64,000 nucleotides of DNA. Origin: Herbiconiux moechotypicola (GTDB lineage: Bacteria; Actinomycetota; Actinomycetes; Actinomycetales; Microbacteriaceae). Position numbers and translations under genes: made by a program. The number at the start of each line of letters is the position of its first letter. Positions within the stretch are counted from its first letter, which is position 1. The notes beneath the pieces were generated by a model. It saw nothing but the letters and a program-made list of their open reading frames with translations, searched no databases and was not told the origin of the DNA. Below, one piece after another: positions 35,001 through 46,753 of the stretch. Location of the stretch: assembly GCF_024979255.1 (NCBI RefSeq), contig NZ_JANLCN010000002.1:1-64000 (forward strand), read 5' to 3'.

Positions 35001-35408
35001 ATGAGCGCCGCGAAGACCCCGCAGACGATGAAGCCCGCCACGGCGGCCAAGAAGCTCGGCATCTACCTGCCCGCCGCCCCCGCCGAGTTCGCAGCGGCCC
35101 CCGTCTCCCGCGCCGCGCTCGACGAGCTGCTGCAGTCGCCGCCAGAGTGGCTCGTGCAGCTGCGGCTCGAGGGCCCGCACCCGCGCGACGTGGTGGCACG
35201 CAAGCTCGGCGTCTCCAACTCGGGCCTGGCCAGGGCGGGCGTGACGGATGCACTCACCACCGCCGAGATCTCGGCCCTCCTTCAGGCCCCGCCGGAGTGG
35301 CTCGTGACCGAGCGGGCGATCCAGGCGCAGGTGCGCGCCGAGAACCGGCGCATCAAAGAGGAGCGCCTCGGCAAGGCCGCCGCGGCGGTGTTCGACGACG
35401 AGGACTGA
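35001..35408 (+). CDS. DUF5997 family protein
   Basis: This 135-residue actinobacterial protein of unknown function opens with KTPQTMKPATAAKKLGIYLPAAP. It has two copies of an SPPEWL / APPEWLV element about 47 residues apart, each followed by or close to a helical DNA-binding-like segment (VVARKLGVSNSGLARAGVTD). A TACGCT box 6 nt before the ATG indicates a leaderless mRNA. It is divergent from the LysR-sensor protein, probably its functional partner. Confidence 0.85.
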   Translation: MSAAKTPQTMKPATAAKKLGIYLPAAPAEFAAAPVSRAALDELLQSPPEWLVQLRLEGPHPRDVVARKLGVSNSGLARAGVTDALTTAEISALLQAPPEWLVTERAIQAQVRAENRRIKEERLGKAAAAVFDDED

Positions 35409-35541
35409 CCGCCGCACACCGCGCCACTCGCCCCTGGCCCCTCGCACCGCGCGATGCACCGCGCATCCCGCCCGGCATTCTGAGGGGATGCCCAGGCCCG
35501 GGCCCCTGGCCGAACCGCCGGGCTCGGCGTAATGTCCGAGC

Positions 35542-36954
35542 ATGAGCGTCTCTACGGTGAGCCTTCCTCCCGCCCGGAACGTGCGACCCGCGCTCGCCGA
35601 CTGGATGCGAGCGCAGCGCTGGTTCACCTCGCCGCCCGACGCGGAGCTCATCCGCGTGGGGGTGTGGACGCTGCACGACCACCGGCATCAGGTGGCCATC
35701 GAGGTGCACCTCGTGCGCGACGACTCCGAGCCCGCGCCGACCGTCTACCAGGTGCCCCTCACGCTGCGCACGGCACCTCTCCTCGGCGGCGAGCGGGCCG
35801 CCATCGAGACCGCCACCATCGGCACCCGTCAGGTGTACGTCTACGACGGGCCGCATGACCCCGCCTTCACACGCGCGCTGCTCGCCCTCATGCTCGACGA
35901 CGAGAGCGAGCAGGCCGGCGGCATCGACGACGTGGAGGTCGCCGGCCACCACTCGCTCACGACTTCCGACGTGCGGGTCGCCGACTCGCACGTGCTGCGC
36001 GGCGAGCAGTCCAACACCTCGATCGTCTACGACCTCGTGCACCCCAACGGCAAGCCGGCCGGCCCCGTCATCTGCAAGGTGTTCCGCACCCTCGCCGACG
36101 GGCAGAACCCCGACGTGGTGATGCAGTCGGCACTCTCCGACGCGGGGTCACGACTCGTGCCCCGGGCCGTCGGGCACGTCACCGGCGACTGGCTCGACGA
36201 GCGTCGTGAAGGAGGACGCGCCTCGGGGCACCTGGCGTTCGCGCAGGAGTTCATCCCCGAGGTGGAGGATGCGTGGCGCGTGGCGTTGCGGGCCGCCGAC
36301 GCCGGGGAGTCGTTCCAGGCGCTCGCCGCGGCGCTGGGCGAGGCGACCGCGCAGGTGCACGCCGAGCTGGCGCAGCTGTTCCCCGTGCGGGCGGCCTCCG
36401 CGGCCGACGTGTCGACGATCGTGGCGAGCATGCGGCAGCGGGCCGCGCTGGCGGTGGCCGAGGTGCCCTCGCTCGCGGCGGAGTCGGAGGCGGTGGAGCG
36501 CGTGTTCGGCCTCGCGGAGGCCGCGGCGTGGCCCGCGTTCCAGCGCATCCACGGCGACTACCACCTCGGCCAGGTGCTGGCCGTGCCGGGCCGCGGGTGG
36601 GTGCTGCTCGACTTCGAGGGCGAACCGCTGCGGCCTCTGGCCGAGCGCCTGGCTCCGGATGTGACACTCCGCGACGTGGCCGGCATGCTGCGCTCGTTCG
36701 ACTACGTGGCGGGGTCGCTCGCCGCCGGCGCCCACGCCGAGCGGGCGCGGGCGTGGGCGCACGAGGCGCGCGACGCTTTCCTCGACGGGTACATCGCACG
36801 GTCGGGCGTCGACCTGCGCGCGCAACGGGCGCTGCTCGACGCCTTCGAACTCGACAAGGCCCTCTACGAGGTCGTCTACGAGGCGCGCAACCGCCCCGAC
36901 TGGGTCTCCATCCCCGCGAGCGCCATCCACTACCTAGCCCACCGGCCGCGCTGA
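35542..36954 (+). CDS. maltokinase (aminoglycoside-phosphotransferase fold)
   Basis: This 470-residue protein resembles Mak/Pep2, which phosphorylates maltose with ATP to feed GlgE-type alpha-glucan synthesis. The C-terminal half carries the kinase loop RIHGDYHLGQVL and the metal DFEGEPLRP motif; the N-terminal cap is typical of actinobacterial Mak. It is not fused to trehalose synthase and no other trehalose/GlgE genes are in the window. TAATGT at 35530-35535 lies 6 nt before the ATG (leaderless). The pgm gene 2 kb away fits glucan metabolism. Confidence 0.82.
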   Translation: MSVSTVSLPPARNVRPALADWMRAQRWFTSPPDAELIRVGVWTLHDHRHQVAIEVHLVRDDSEPAPTVYQVPLTLRTAPLLGGERAAIETATIGTRQVYVYDGPHDPAFTRALLALMLDDESEQAGGIDDVEVAGHHSLTTSDVRVADSHVLRGEQSNTSIVYDLVHPNGKPAGPVICKVFRTLADGQNPDVVMQSALSDAGSRLVPRAVGHVTGDWLDERREGGRASGHLAFAQEFIPEVEDAWRVALRAADAGESFQALAAALGEATAQVHAELAQLFPVRAASAADVSTIVASMRQRAALAVAEVPSLAAESEAVERVFGLAEAAAWPAFQRIHGDYHLGQVLAVPGRGWVLLDFEGEPLRPLAERLAPDVTLRDVAGMLRSFDYVAGSLAAGAHAERARAWAHEARDAFLDGYIARSGVDLRAQRALLDAFELDKALYEVVYEARNRPDWVSIPASAIHYLAHRPR

Positions 36955-36961
36955 GGCCCGG

Positions 36962-37783
36962 TCAGCGGTCGCGCAGGGCACCCTCGAGGTACTGGGCGAC
37001 ACCGTGGGCGTGGTTCATGGCGGTGACGACGCTGGCGGCAGCGAGCACGGGCGGCTGAGCGTTGGCCACGGCGACGGCGGTGCCCACGACGGCGAAGGCG
37101 GGGAGGTCGTTGTGGTTGTCGCCGAAGAACACGCACTCCGACGCGGGCACGCCCAGCGACTCCGCCACGGCCAGCACGCCAGACCCCTTCGAGCACGCGG
37201 CGTTCGCGATCTCGAGGTAGGTGGGCTTCGAGCGGTACCCCACGACCCCCGGCAGCCCGTCGACCACGGCGGCCATCGCGTCGATCGCGGCCGGCTCCCC
37301 CATCGCCATGATCTTGTGCGGCGGCCGCTGGTCGACGAGCCCCGACGAGACGTATTCCATCGCCGGCATACGCTCGGGATGCACGCCCGTGTTCGCGACC
37401 TCGCGCTCGGTGAAGCGATCATCGGCCCACGCGAACCACGAGTCGCCCGCGTAGAAGCTGCCGTGCACCCCGAGCCGGGCGCACGCCTCGTGCACCACCC
37501 GCGCGTCCGGGGCCGCGATCGGCACGTCGAGCACCACCGCGCCCGAGCCGTCGAGCACGAGCCCGCCGTTGTAGGCGATGAGCGGCCCAGCGGCTGCGGC
37601 CGACTCCCCCGGGGCACCCCACGCGCTCTCCACCAGCCGCATCGACTCCGGCATGCGAGACGACGCGAGAACGAAGGGATGACCCGCCGCCACCACCGCG
37701 GCGACCGCCCGCGCCGTGCGTTCGTTCACCCGCCGGGTGGAGTCGAGCAGCGTGCCGTCGATGTCGGAGAAGAACAGCGTCAC
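36962..37783 (-). CDS. HAD-superfamily hydrolase, Cof-like (IIB)
   Basis: This 273-residue phosphatase has motif I FSDIDGTLLD, a C2 cap, and motif IV FFGDNHNDLPAF. The GTG start overlaps the pheA stop (GTGA), so the two are co-translated. It is a paralogue in type of the serS-linked HAD gene. The substrate is unknown; the link with pheA is probably historical rather than mechanistic. Confidence 0.87.
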   Translation of the reverse strand: MTLFFSDIDGTLLDSTRRVNERTARAVAAVVAAGHPFVLASSRMPESMRLVESAWGAPGESAAAAGPLIAYNGGLVLDGSGAVVLDVPIAAPDARVVHEACARLGVHGSFYAGDSWFAWADDRFTEREVANTGVHPERMPAMEYVSSGLVDQRPPHKIMAMGEPAAIDAMAAVVDGLPGVVGYRSKPTYLEIANAACSKGSGVLAVAESLGVPASECVFFGDNHNDLPAFAVVGTAVAVANAQPPVLAAASVVTAMNHAHGVAQYLEGALRDR

Positions 37784-38712
37784 AGCTCGGGCTCGCCCGA
37801 CACGATCCCGCGCAGCCAGTCGCGCGCCTCGATGAACACCTCGTTGTCGTACCGGGCCACGTACTCCACCGGCACCCGGTCGGCGCGCGGATACGACCCC
37901 AAGAAGATGACGCCCGGGCTGAACCTCCGCACGCCGAGCAGGGCGTCGGCCACGCGCTCGTCGGTGACGTGCCCATCGGCGTCGATGACGAAGCGGTACC
38001 GCCCGAGCGCGTCGCCGATGGGCCGCGACTGCAGCAGCGACAGGTTCACCCCTCGGGTGGAGAACTGCTCGAGCAGCTCGAGCAGCGCACCCGCGCGATC
38101 GGCGGGCAGCTCGGCGATGATGCTCGTCTTGTCGGCACCGGTGGCGGCAGGGAGCGCGGTCGACGTCGACACGAGCACGAAGCGGGTGACGGCGTTCGCG
38201 TTGTCGGAGATGCCCTCGGCCAGCACCTCGAACTCCCCCTGCGACACGATCTGCGGCGGGGCCACGGCCGCGTCGGCGAGCTCGCTGTCGAACAGCGACA
38301 GCGCCGCGGCCACGTTCGAGGTCGACGGGATGTGCCCATGGGTCGGCAGGTGCGCATCCAGCCACCGCCTCGTCTGCGCGTAGGCGACCGGATGCGCGTT
38401 GACGACCCGCACATCCTGCAGCCGGGTGCCGGGCCTGGCCACCAGCACGAACTGCACCTTCACGAGGTACTCGCCCACGATGCGGAGGCCGGGGATGTTG
38501 GCGAGCGCGTCGAGCGTGGCGGTCACCCCGCCCTCGATGGAGTTCTCGATGGCGATCATGGCGGCGGTGGAGCGGCCGGACACGACGTCGTCGAGCGCCT
38601 CGCCCACGTTGTTCACCGAGCGCCAGGGCTTGCCGGCGGCCTCGGGCACCTGGGCGAGAGCGGCCTCGGTGAACGTGCCCGAGGGCCCCAGGTAGCTGTA
38701 GCTGTCGGACAT
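37780..38712 (-). CDS. pheA: prephenate dehydratase
   Basis: This 310-residue enzyme converts prephenate to phenylpyruvate in phenylalanine synthesis. The catalytic domain (1-185) has the opening [22 protein letters not shown] and the conserved TRF motif in [12 protein letters not shown]-terminal ACT domain follows, where Phe feedback is expected. The ACT ESRP motif reads QSRP here, a mild change. It is divergent from pgm. Confidence 0.95.
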   Translation of the reverse strand: MSDSYSYLGPSGTFTEAALAQVPEAAGKPWRSVNNVGEALDDVVSGRSTAAMIAIENSIEGGVTATLDALANIPGLRIVGEYLVKVQFVLVARPGTRLQDVRVVNAHPVAYAQTRRWLDAHLPTHGHIPSTSNVAAALSLFDSELADAAVAPPQIVSQGEFEVLAEGISDNANAVTRFVLVSTSTALPAATGADKTSIIAELPADRAGALLELLEQFSTRGVNLSLLQSRPIGDALGRYRFVIDADGHVTDERVADALLGVRRFSPGVIFLGSYPRADRVPVEYVARYDNEVFIEARDWLRGIVSGEPEL

Positions 38713-38746
38713 GTACCGAGCCTATCGACCGTGCCAGACTTGGGGC

Positions 38747-40375
38747 ATGCATGAGCGCGCCGGCACAGTCGCCCTTCCCGAAGACCTGATCGATCTCAAC
38801 GCCCTGGTGAGCGCGTACTACGACCTGCATCCGGATGTCGACGACCCGGAGCAGAAGGTGATCTTCGGCACCAGCGGCCACCGCGGCTCGAGCCTGAAAA
38901 CCGCGTTCAACGAAGACCACATCGCGGCGATCACCCAGGCGATCGTGGAGTACCGGGCCTCGCAGGGCATCACCGGCCCGCTCTTCATCGGCCGCGACAC
39001 GCACGGCCTCTCCGCCCCGGCCGAGCACACCGCGCTCGAGGTGCTGAACGCGAACGGCGTGACGGTGTGGAACGACTCGCGCGACAGCTGGACCCCGACA
39101 CCCGCCGTGTCGCACGCCATCCTGGCCTACAACAGAGCAGGGCACGACGACCAGGCCGACGGCATCGTCGTGACGCCGAGTCACAACCCGCCCGCCGACG
39201 GCGGCTTCAAGTACAACCCGCCGCACGGCGGCCCGGCCGACTCGGATGCGACGGGCTGGATCGCCGCGCGCGCCAACGAGCTCATCGCGGGCGGCCTGGC
39301 CGACGTGAAGCGCGTGGGGCGGGGCGAGGGCGTCGCGACCGCGGGCTACGACTTCCGCGAGCACTACGTGGCCGACCTGGTGAACGTGATCGACCTCGAC
39401 GCGATCGCGAAGTCGAAGATCCACATCGGCGCCGACCCGCTAGGCGGGGCGAGCGTGGAGTACTGGGAGCTCATCCGCGACCGCTACGGCCTCAACATGG
39501 AGGTGGTGAACGAGACGGTCGACCCGCGCTGGGCGTTCATGACGCTCGACTGGGACGGCAAGATCCGGATGGACTGCAGCTCGCCCTACGCCATGGCCTC
39601 GCTGGTGTCGCGTCGGCACTCCTACGACATCGCCACGGGCAACGACGCCGATGCCGACCGGCACGGAGTGGTCACGCCCGACGCCGGCATCATGAACCCG
39701 AACCACTACCTCGCGGTCGCCATCCAGTACCTCTACTCACGGCGCGAGGGCTGGCAGCCGGATGCCGCGATCGGCAAGACCCTCGTGTCGTCGTCGATGA
39801 TCGACCGCGTGGCGGAGTCGCTCGGGCGCACCCTGTGGGAGGTGCCGGTGGGCTTCAAGTGGTTCGTGCCCGGGCTCATCGACGGCTCGGTCGGCTTCGG
39901 CGGCGAGGAGTCGGCGGGGGCGTCGTTCCTGCGCTTCGACGGCTCGGTGTGGACGACCGATAAGGACGGCATCCTGCTGGCGCTGCTGGCGTCGGAGATC
40001 CTGGCCGTGACCGGAAAGACCCCCTCGCAGCTCTACGCCGAGCTCACCGAGGAGTTCGGGGCTCCCGTGTACGAGCGCGTCGACGCTCCGGCCTCGAAGG
40101 CGCAGAAGGCGGTGCTCGCGAAGCTCGACGGCGAAGCCATCACGGCGACCGAGCTGGCGGGCGACCCGATCGTGGCGAAGCTGTCGCACGCGCCGGGCAA
40201 CGGCGCGGCGGTGGGCGGCGTGAAGGTCGTCACCGAGCGCGCTTGGTTCGCAGCTCGTCCGTCGGGAACCGAGGACGTGTACAAGATCTACGCCGAGAGC
40301 TTCGTGGGGCCCGAGCATCTCGCCGAGGTGCAGGCCGAGGCCAAGCGCATCGTCGACGCCGCCCTGGGGGCCTGA
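38747..40375 (+). CDS. pgm: phosphoglucomutase (alpha-D-glucose-1,6)
   Basis: This 542-residue protein interconverts glucose 1- and 6-phosphate. The active-site Ser loop [12 protein letters not shown], metal loop [10 protein letters not shown], sugar-binding loop GGEESAGAS and phosphate-binding [11 protein letters not shown] are all intact. ATG 38747 follows a CAGACT box by 6 nt; the longer in-frame start at 38711 would overlap the pheA start. Together with maltokinase it connects to glycogen/alpha-glucan metabolism. Confidence 0.95.
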   Translation: MHERAGTVALPEDLIDLNALVSAYYDLHPDVDDPEQKVIFGTSGHRGSSLKTAFNEDHIAAITQAIVEYRASQGITGPLFIGRDTHGLSAPAEHTALEVLNANGVTVWNDSRDSWTPTPAVSHAILAYNRAGHDDQADGIVVTPSHNPPADGGFKYNPPHGGPADSDATGWIAARANELIAGGLADVKRVGRGEGVATAGYDFREHYVADLVNVIDLDAIAKSKIHIGADPLGGASVEYWELIRDRYGLNMEVVNETVDPRWAFMTLDWDGKIRMDCSSPYAMASLVSRRHSYDIATGNDADADRHGVVTPDAGIMNPNHYLAVAIQYLYSRREGWQPDAAIGKTLVSSSMIDRVAESLGRTLWEVPVGFKWFVPGLIDGSVGFGGEESAGASFLRFDGSVWTTDKDGILLALLASEILAVTGKTPSQLYAELTEEFGAPVYERVDAPASKAQKAVLAKLDGEAITATELAGDPIVAKLSHAPGNGAAVGGVKVVTERAWFAARPSGTEDVYKIYAESFVGPEHLAEVQAEAKRIVDAALGA

Positions 40376-40376
40376 C

Positions 40377-41246
40377 TCAGCGCCGCCGAGCGCGCGCCGC
40401 CCACGAGATGACGGCGACCCCCACGATCACCACAGCGCCTCCGAGCAGCTCGGCGGGGACGGGCAGCTCGCCGAGCCACACCCACGCGATCAGCACCGCG
40501 ACCGGCGGCACCAGGTAGAGCAACGAGGTCGACACGACCACGGGCATGCGCGCCACCGCGTAGGCCCACAGCACGAACCCCGCCGCCGAGGGCAGCAGCC
40601 CCAGGTAGACGGCGGCCAGCCACGGGCCGGGCCCGGCGCCGAGGAGCCCCCCGAGATCGAACGGCACCAGGGGCAGCGTCATGACCGTGCCGGCGACCAT
40701 GGCGTAGCAGGCGACCTCGACGCTGCTGTACCGCGCCAGCAGCGGCCGTTGCAGCGGGTGGTAGATGCCCTGCACCACCATGGCGGCGACCACGATCCAC
40801 ACCGAGGCCGACAGCGACACCCCGGTCCGGGCGAGGCACACGAACGCCACACCCCCGAGCGCGATCGCACTGCCGGCGATCATGACCGGCGAGACGCGCT
40901 CGCGGAACAGCACCCGGGCCACCGCGACGGACACCAGCGGCGCAGCCGCCACGATGATGCTGGCGGTGCCGGCCGGCACCGCCAGCTCGCCCGTGTTGAG
41001 CAGCAGCTGGTAGGCCGCCATGCCGAAGAAGCCGCACGCGGCGATCCAGCCCAGGTCGCGCGGCCTCGGCAGCCGGGCCCGGGTGATCGCCGCGAACGCG
41101 ACCAGTGCGACCGTCGCCACCGCGAGGCGCGCGAACGACAGTCCGATCGCCCCCATCGCCGGCGCAGCCACCTGGATCGCCGGGAACGCCGAGGCCCAGA
41201 GCACCACGACCGCCAGGCCCGCCCACACCGCACCATGTCTACTCAC
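40377..41246 (-). CDS. EamA/DMT-superfamily transporter
   Basis: This 289-residue protein has ten predicted membrane helices in two EamA repeats (about 5-140 and 148-285). It has the usual small residues and a final AVIVGVAVISWAARARRR tail. Family members export amino acids or metabolites. The GTG start faces the LysR-type gene across 87 bp. Divergence from a LysR gene with a shared palindrome suggests it is the regulated target. The substrate is unknown. Confidence 0.85.
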   Translation of the reverse strand: MSRHGAVWAGLAVVVLWASAFPAIQVAAPAMGAIGLSFARLAVATVALVAFAAITRARLPRPRDLGWIAACGFFGMAAYQLLLNTGELAVPAGTASIIVAAAPLVSVAVARVLFRERVSPVMIAGSAIALGGVAFVCLARTGVSLSASVWIVVAAMVVQGIYHPLQRPLLARYSSVEVACYAMVAGTVMTLPLVPFDLGGLLGAGPGPWLAAVYLGLLPSAAGFVLWAYAVARMPVVVSTSLLYLVPPVAVLIAWVWLGELPVPAELLGGAVVIVGVAVISWAARARRR

Positions 41247-41262
41247 GCGACCGATCGTGGCA

Positions 41263-41327
41263 GCGCAAAATCATCAGCACCAGTGACTATTTGTGATTGA
41301 TGACCAAATTTGCGCTGAGCATAGACT
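41263..41327. promoter_or_regulatory. LysR-type intergenic control region
   Basis: GCGCAAA (41263-41269) and TTTGCGC (41309-41315) are distant perfect arms. The LysR gene has a TAGACT -10 box at 41322-41327, 6 nt before its GTG, so the right arm would lie just upstream of that box. This fits a LysR protein repressing itself while controlling the divergent exporter. Confidence 0.5.
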
Positions 41328-41333
41328 GACGGC

Positions 41334-42248
41334 GTGATCGACGTCAGAAAACTCCGGATGCTCGCCGCGCTCGAGCGTCTGGGTACGATCGCGGCCGTGG
41401 CCGAGGAGCTCCACCTGACGGCCCCCGGGGTGTCGATGCAACTCGCCGCCCTGGAGCGAGAGCTCGGACTCGCGCTCACCCGGCGACAGGGCCGGCGGGT
41501 CGTGCTCACCCCGGCCGGCACCGTCCTCGCCCTGCACGGCCACGACATCCTCGACCGCCTCTCGATGGCGGAGCTCGAGCTGGAGGCGCTGCGAGCAGGA
41601 TCGTCGGGGCGGTACGCACTGACGGCGTTCCCCTCGGCGGCCCGCACCATCATCGCCGAGGCCTGTCGTCATCTCCTCACCGACCCGGGCTCGGGACTCG
41701 AACTCACGCTCACCACCCTGGAACCCGAGGATGCGCTGAGCGCCCTCGCCACGGGAACGGCCGATCTCGCGGTCGTCCACTCCTACTCCAACGTCGCGCG
41801 CGAGCTGCCCGCGGGTGTGAACAGCACGATGCTCGGCTCCGAACCGGTGCGGCTCGCCGTGCGTTCGGCCGACCGCCGGAGCTCGACCGGCGGCACCATT
41901 GAACTCGGCGAGTACGACCGCACCCCCTGGATCACCCCGACCCGCGACGTCACCTGCTTCGACATGGTCGATCGCGCCTGCGGTCTGGCGGGGTTCCGCC
42001 CCCGAGTCGTCGCCGAGACGATGGACTTCGCCGTTCAGCTCGAACTCGTCGCCGCCGGTGTCGGCGTCGCCCTGGTGCCATCGCTCGCCGTCGAACGGCT
42101 CCCCGACGGCGTGGAATTGCTCGACCTGGCACACCCGGTCGAGAGGGCGCTGGCTCTGGCCGTCAGGGAGCCGAGCCGCGCCGACGCGGGAGTGCGCGCC
42201 ATCTCGGGCGCGATCACCGCCGCGGCGGCGGCGCGGCTCACTCGGTGA
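41334..42248 (+). CDS. LysR-family transcriptional regulator
   Basis: This 304-residue LysR-type regulator has helix-turn-helix RKLRMLAALERLGTIAAVAEELHLTAPGVSMQL split over residues 4-36. The substrate-binding domain runs from about 90. It is leaderless (TAGACT 6 nt before GTG). It is divergent from the EamA exporter, which it probably controls, and its end overlaps the convergent XRE-cupin gene by 11 bp. Confidence 0.88.
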   Translation: MIDVRKLRMLAALERLGTIAAVAEELHLTAPGVSMQLAALERELGLALTRRQGRRVVLTPAGTVLALHGHDILDRLSMAELELEALRAGSSGRYALTAFPSAARTIIAEACRHLLTDPGSGLELTLTTLEPEDALSALATGTADLAVVHSYSNVARELPAGVNSTMLGSEPVRLAVRSADRRSSTGGTIELGEYDRTPWITPTRDVTCFDMVDRACGLAGFRPRVVAETMDFAVQLELVAAGVGVALVPSLAVERLPDGVELLDLAHPVERALALAVREPSRADAGVRAISGAITAAAAARLTR

Positions 42249-42960
42249 AGTGGTGGGCGCCGCCGAAGTGCATGGTGGTGGAGCCGCCGCCGTGCTCGGC
42301 GAGGCGTTTGGCGATCTCGTGGGGGGCGGCGAAGCCGTGTCGGCCCACGACCGCCCACACCGAGACGCAGTCGACACCGTAGGGGTTCGCGATGCGGTGC
42401 GGCACCGCGGCGTCGAAGGTGAGGCTGTCTCCGGGCTGCACGGTGTCGTGGTCGAAGCCGACCTGCACGTCCATCTGCCCACTCACCACGTGCATGTACT
42501 CGAGGCCGGTGTGCCGCATCATGTTGTCGGCCGGGCTGGACTCGCTGCCCGGTGAGTAGGTGACCCGCACGAACTCCACGAGCGGGTCGTCTCCGGGCGT
42601 CAAGCGTTCCCAGCGCACCCCGCCGATGCGGATGTCGGGCGAGGTGCCTGCCCGGCGGAGGCCCGGGATGCCCACGGTGGTGAGACGCTCGGGTGCCGCC
42701 GCGCCGCCCGGCGCGAGGGCGGGGTCGCCGTTCGAGACGGTGCCGAGCAGGGCGTCGAACGAGAGGTCGAGCTCCGACACGATGGTCCACAGCGTGCCCA
42801 TCGAGGGCATGGCCCGGCCGAGCTCCACCTGGGAGAGGAAGCTGGCCGAGACGCCGACCCGGCTGCCGAGCTCGCGCAGGGAGATGCCGGCGGCCTGTCT
42901 GGCCTCCCGGATGCGCTCTCCCACTCCCGCCGTCGCCCCCTGCGGTGTGCTGCTCGACAT
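42238..42960 (-). CDS. XRE-cupin transcriptional regulator
   Basis: This 240-residue protein has an N-terminal XRE helix-turn-helix (IREARQAAGISLRELGSRVG, residues 18-37, and FLSQVELGRAMPS). The C-terminal cupin sensor has HTGLEYMHVVSGQMDV and GDSLTFDAAVPHRIANP. ATG 42960 has GAGGAG nearby upstream. It lies 47 nt behind the ABC fusion gene on the same strand, so it is likely the last gene of the catabolic operon and its local regulator. A shared TGTGAAGT element upstream of the amidohydrolase and dehydrogenase genes could be its site. Confidence 0.85.
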   Translation of the reverse strand: MSSSTPQGATAGVGERIREARQAAGISLRELGSRVGVSASFLSQVELGRAMPSMGTLWTIVSELDLSFDALLGTVSNGDPALAPGGAAAPERLTTVGIPGLRRAGTSPDIRIGGVRWERLTPGDDPLVEFVRVTYSPGSESSPADNMMRHTGLEYMHVVSGQMDVQVGFDHDTVQPGDSLTFDAAVPHRIANPYGVDCVSVWAVVGRHGFAAPHEIAKRLAEHGGGSTTMHFGGAHHFTE

Positions 42961-43007
42961 GGCCGCTCCTCGATGATCGTGCTCTCCAGGGTAGACCGAA
43001 GCACCCG

Positions 43008-45554
<2,547 letters not shown>

Positions 45555-45571
45555 GGCGGTTGTCTCCTTCA

Positions 45572-46753
45572 TCAGTTCGCGAACGTCGTCTCGACCTCGT
45601 CGGGCGTGAGCAGCGACGACGGCGAGCCGTCGGCCGGCGCACCCTCGGAGCACACCTCGCTCGGCGTGGAGGCCCCGGCGGTGCCGCCGGTCGAGTCCTC
45701 GGCCAGGGAGAGGTTGTAGATCGAGGGCTCGGTGTCCGACTCCCCGGCGAGCGAGGCGAGTGCCTTGCGGAGGGCGACGCGGCCCACCCAGGTGCGCGAC
45801 GAGACGGTCGCGAGCTCGTAGGTGGGGTTGTCGGCCTTGAGCGCGTCGAAGCCGCAGCTGAGGCTGTTCTGGTCGGTCGTGGCGATGGGGGGCAGCGGGA
45901 TGCCGGCGGCCTGGTAGGCGCGGATCACGCCGTCGGTCGACGCCCCGTAGTCCACGATCACCGCGTCGATCTGCGGGTACTGCGAGAGCAGACCGCTCAT
46001 GGCCTGCTGGGCCTGGGCCGGGTCCCAGTTGGTGGTGACGGGCTCGTCGGTGAGCAGGGTGATCTGCGGGTTGTCGGCGAACACCGCCTTGATGCCCTCG
46101 AGCTCCTGCGCCGCCACGGCGCTGCCGGCCGGGCCGCCGAGGAAGACGACGTTGCCGCCGGCCTCGCCCAGCTGGTCGACCACCCACTGCGCCCAGGTGC
46201 CGCCGCTGAAGGTGGGCGACCAGTCGGTGTAGTCGAGGTAGTCGGCACCGGCCGAGCCCTCGGGGTCGGAGGCGAAGGTGACGACGGTCGAGCCCGACGA
46301 CACGGCCGTGCGGAGGGCCGACAGGTGCGCCTCGCCGGGTCCCGCATCCGGGATCACCAGCACGATGTCGGTGCCCTGGGCGGCCATGCTCGTGATGGCG
46401 GCGGTGGTGGCCTGCAGATCTCCGCGGCCGGCCTCGTAGCTGATGTCGGTGATGGCCGGGCACTTCGCGGCCTCGGCCTCGATCTCGGCGCGCACGGTCT
46501 TCGACCACGAGTTGGTGCCGAAGCCGTCGACGATGCCGAGCGTGTACTCGCCCTCGGAGGGGCAGATGTCGCTGATGTCGATCATCTGGTCCATGGTGCC
46601 GACGCTGCCCACGGCGATGTCGGCGGCGGATGCGGTCGACGCGGCCCCGGAGGAATTGGTCGACGAGCACCCCCCGAGCGCGAAGGCGAGCGCGGTGACC
46701 GTGACGGCGCTGCCGACGACGAGAGGGATGCGGTGGCGGGGTGCTGTGTTCAT
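45572..46753 (-). CDS. sugar-type ABC transporter substrate-binding lipoprotein
   Basis: This 393-residue lipoprotein has signal peptide with lipobox LGGC (Cys29), then an RbsB-like periplasmic-binding domain (GIVDGFGTNSWSKTVRAEIE, then VLVIPDAG and AVIVDYGAS). It is longer than RbsB and has two extra cysteine-containing stretches (SDICPSEG, SLSCGFDA). GAGGAG precedes the ATG, which overlaps the permease stop (ATGA). Proteins of this class bind sugars, but several bind nucleosides or other ring compounds, and the neighbouring amidohydrolases favour the latter. Confidence 0.87.
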   Translation of the reverse strand: MNTAPRHRIPLVVGSAVTVTALAFALGGCSSTNSSGAASTASAADIAVGSVGTMDQMIDISDICPSEGEYTLGIVDGFGTNSWSKTVRAEIEAEAAKCPAITDISYEAGRGDLQATTAAITSMAAQGTDIVLVIPDAGPGEAHLSALRTAVSSGSTVVTFASDPEGSAGADYLDYTDWSPTFSGGTWAQWVVDQLGEAGGNVVFLGGPAGSAVAAQELEGIKAVFADNPQITLLTDEPVTTNWDPAQAQQAMSGLLSQYPQIDAVIVDYGASTDGVIRAYQAAGIPLPPIATTDQNSLSCGFDALKADNPTYELATVSSRTWVGRVALRKALASLAGESDTEPSIYNLSLAEDSTGGTAGASTPSEVCSEGAPADGSPSSLLTPDEVETTFAN

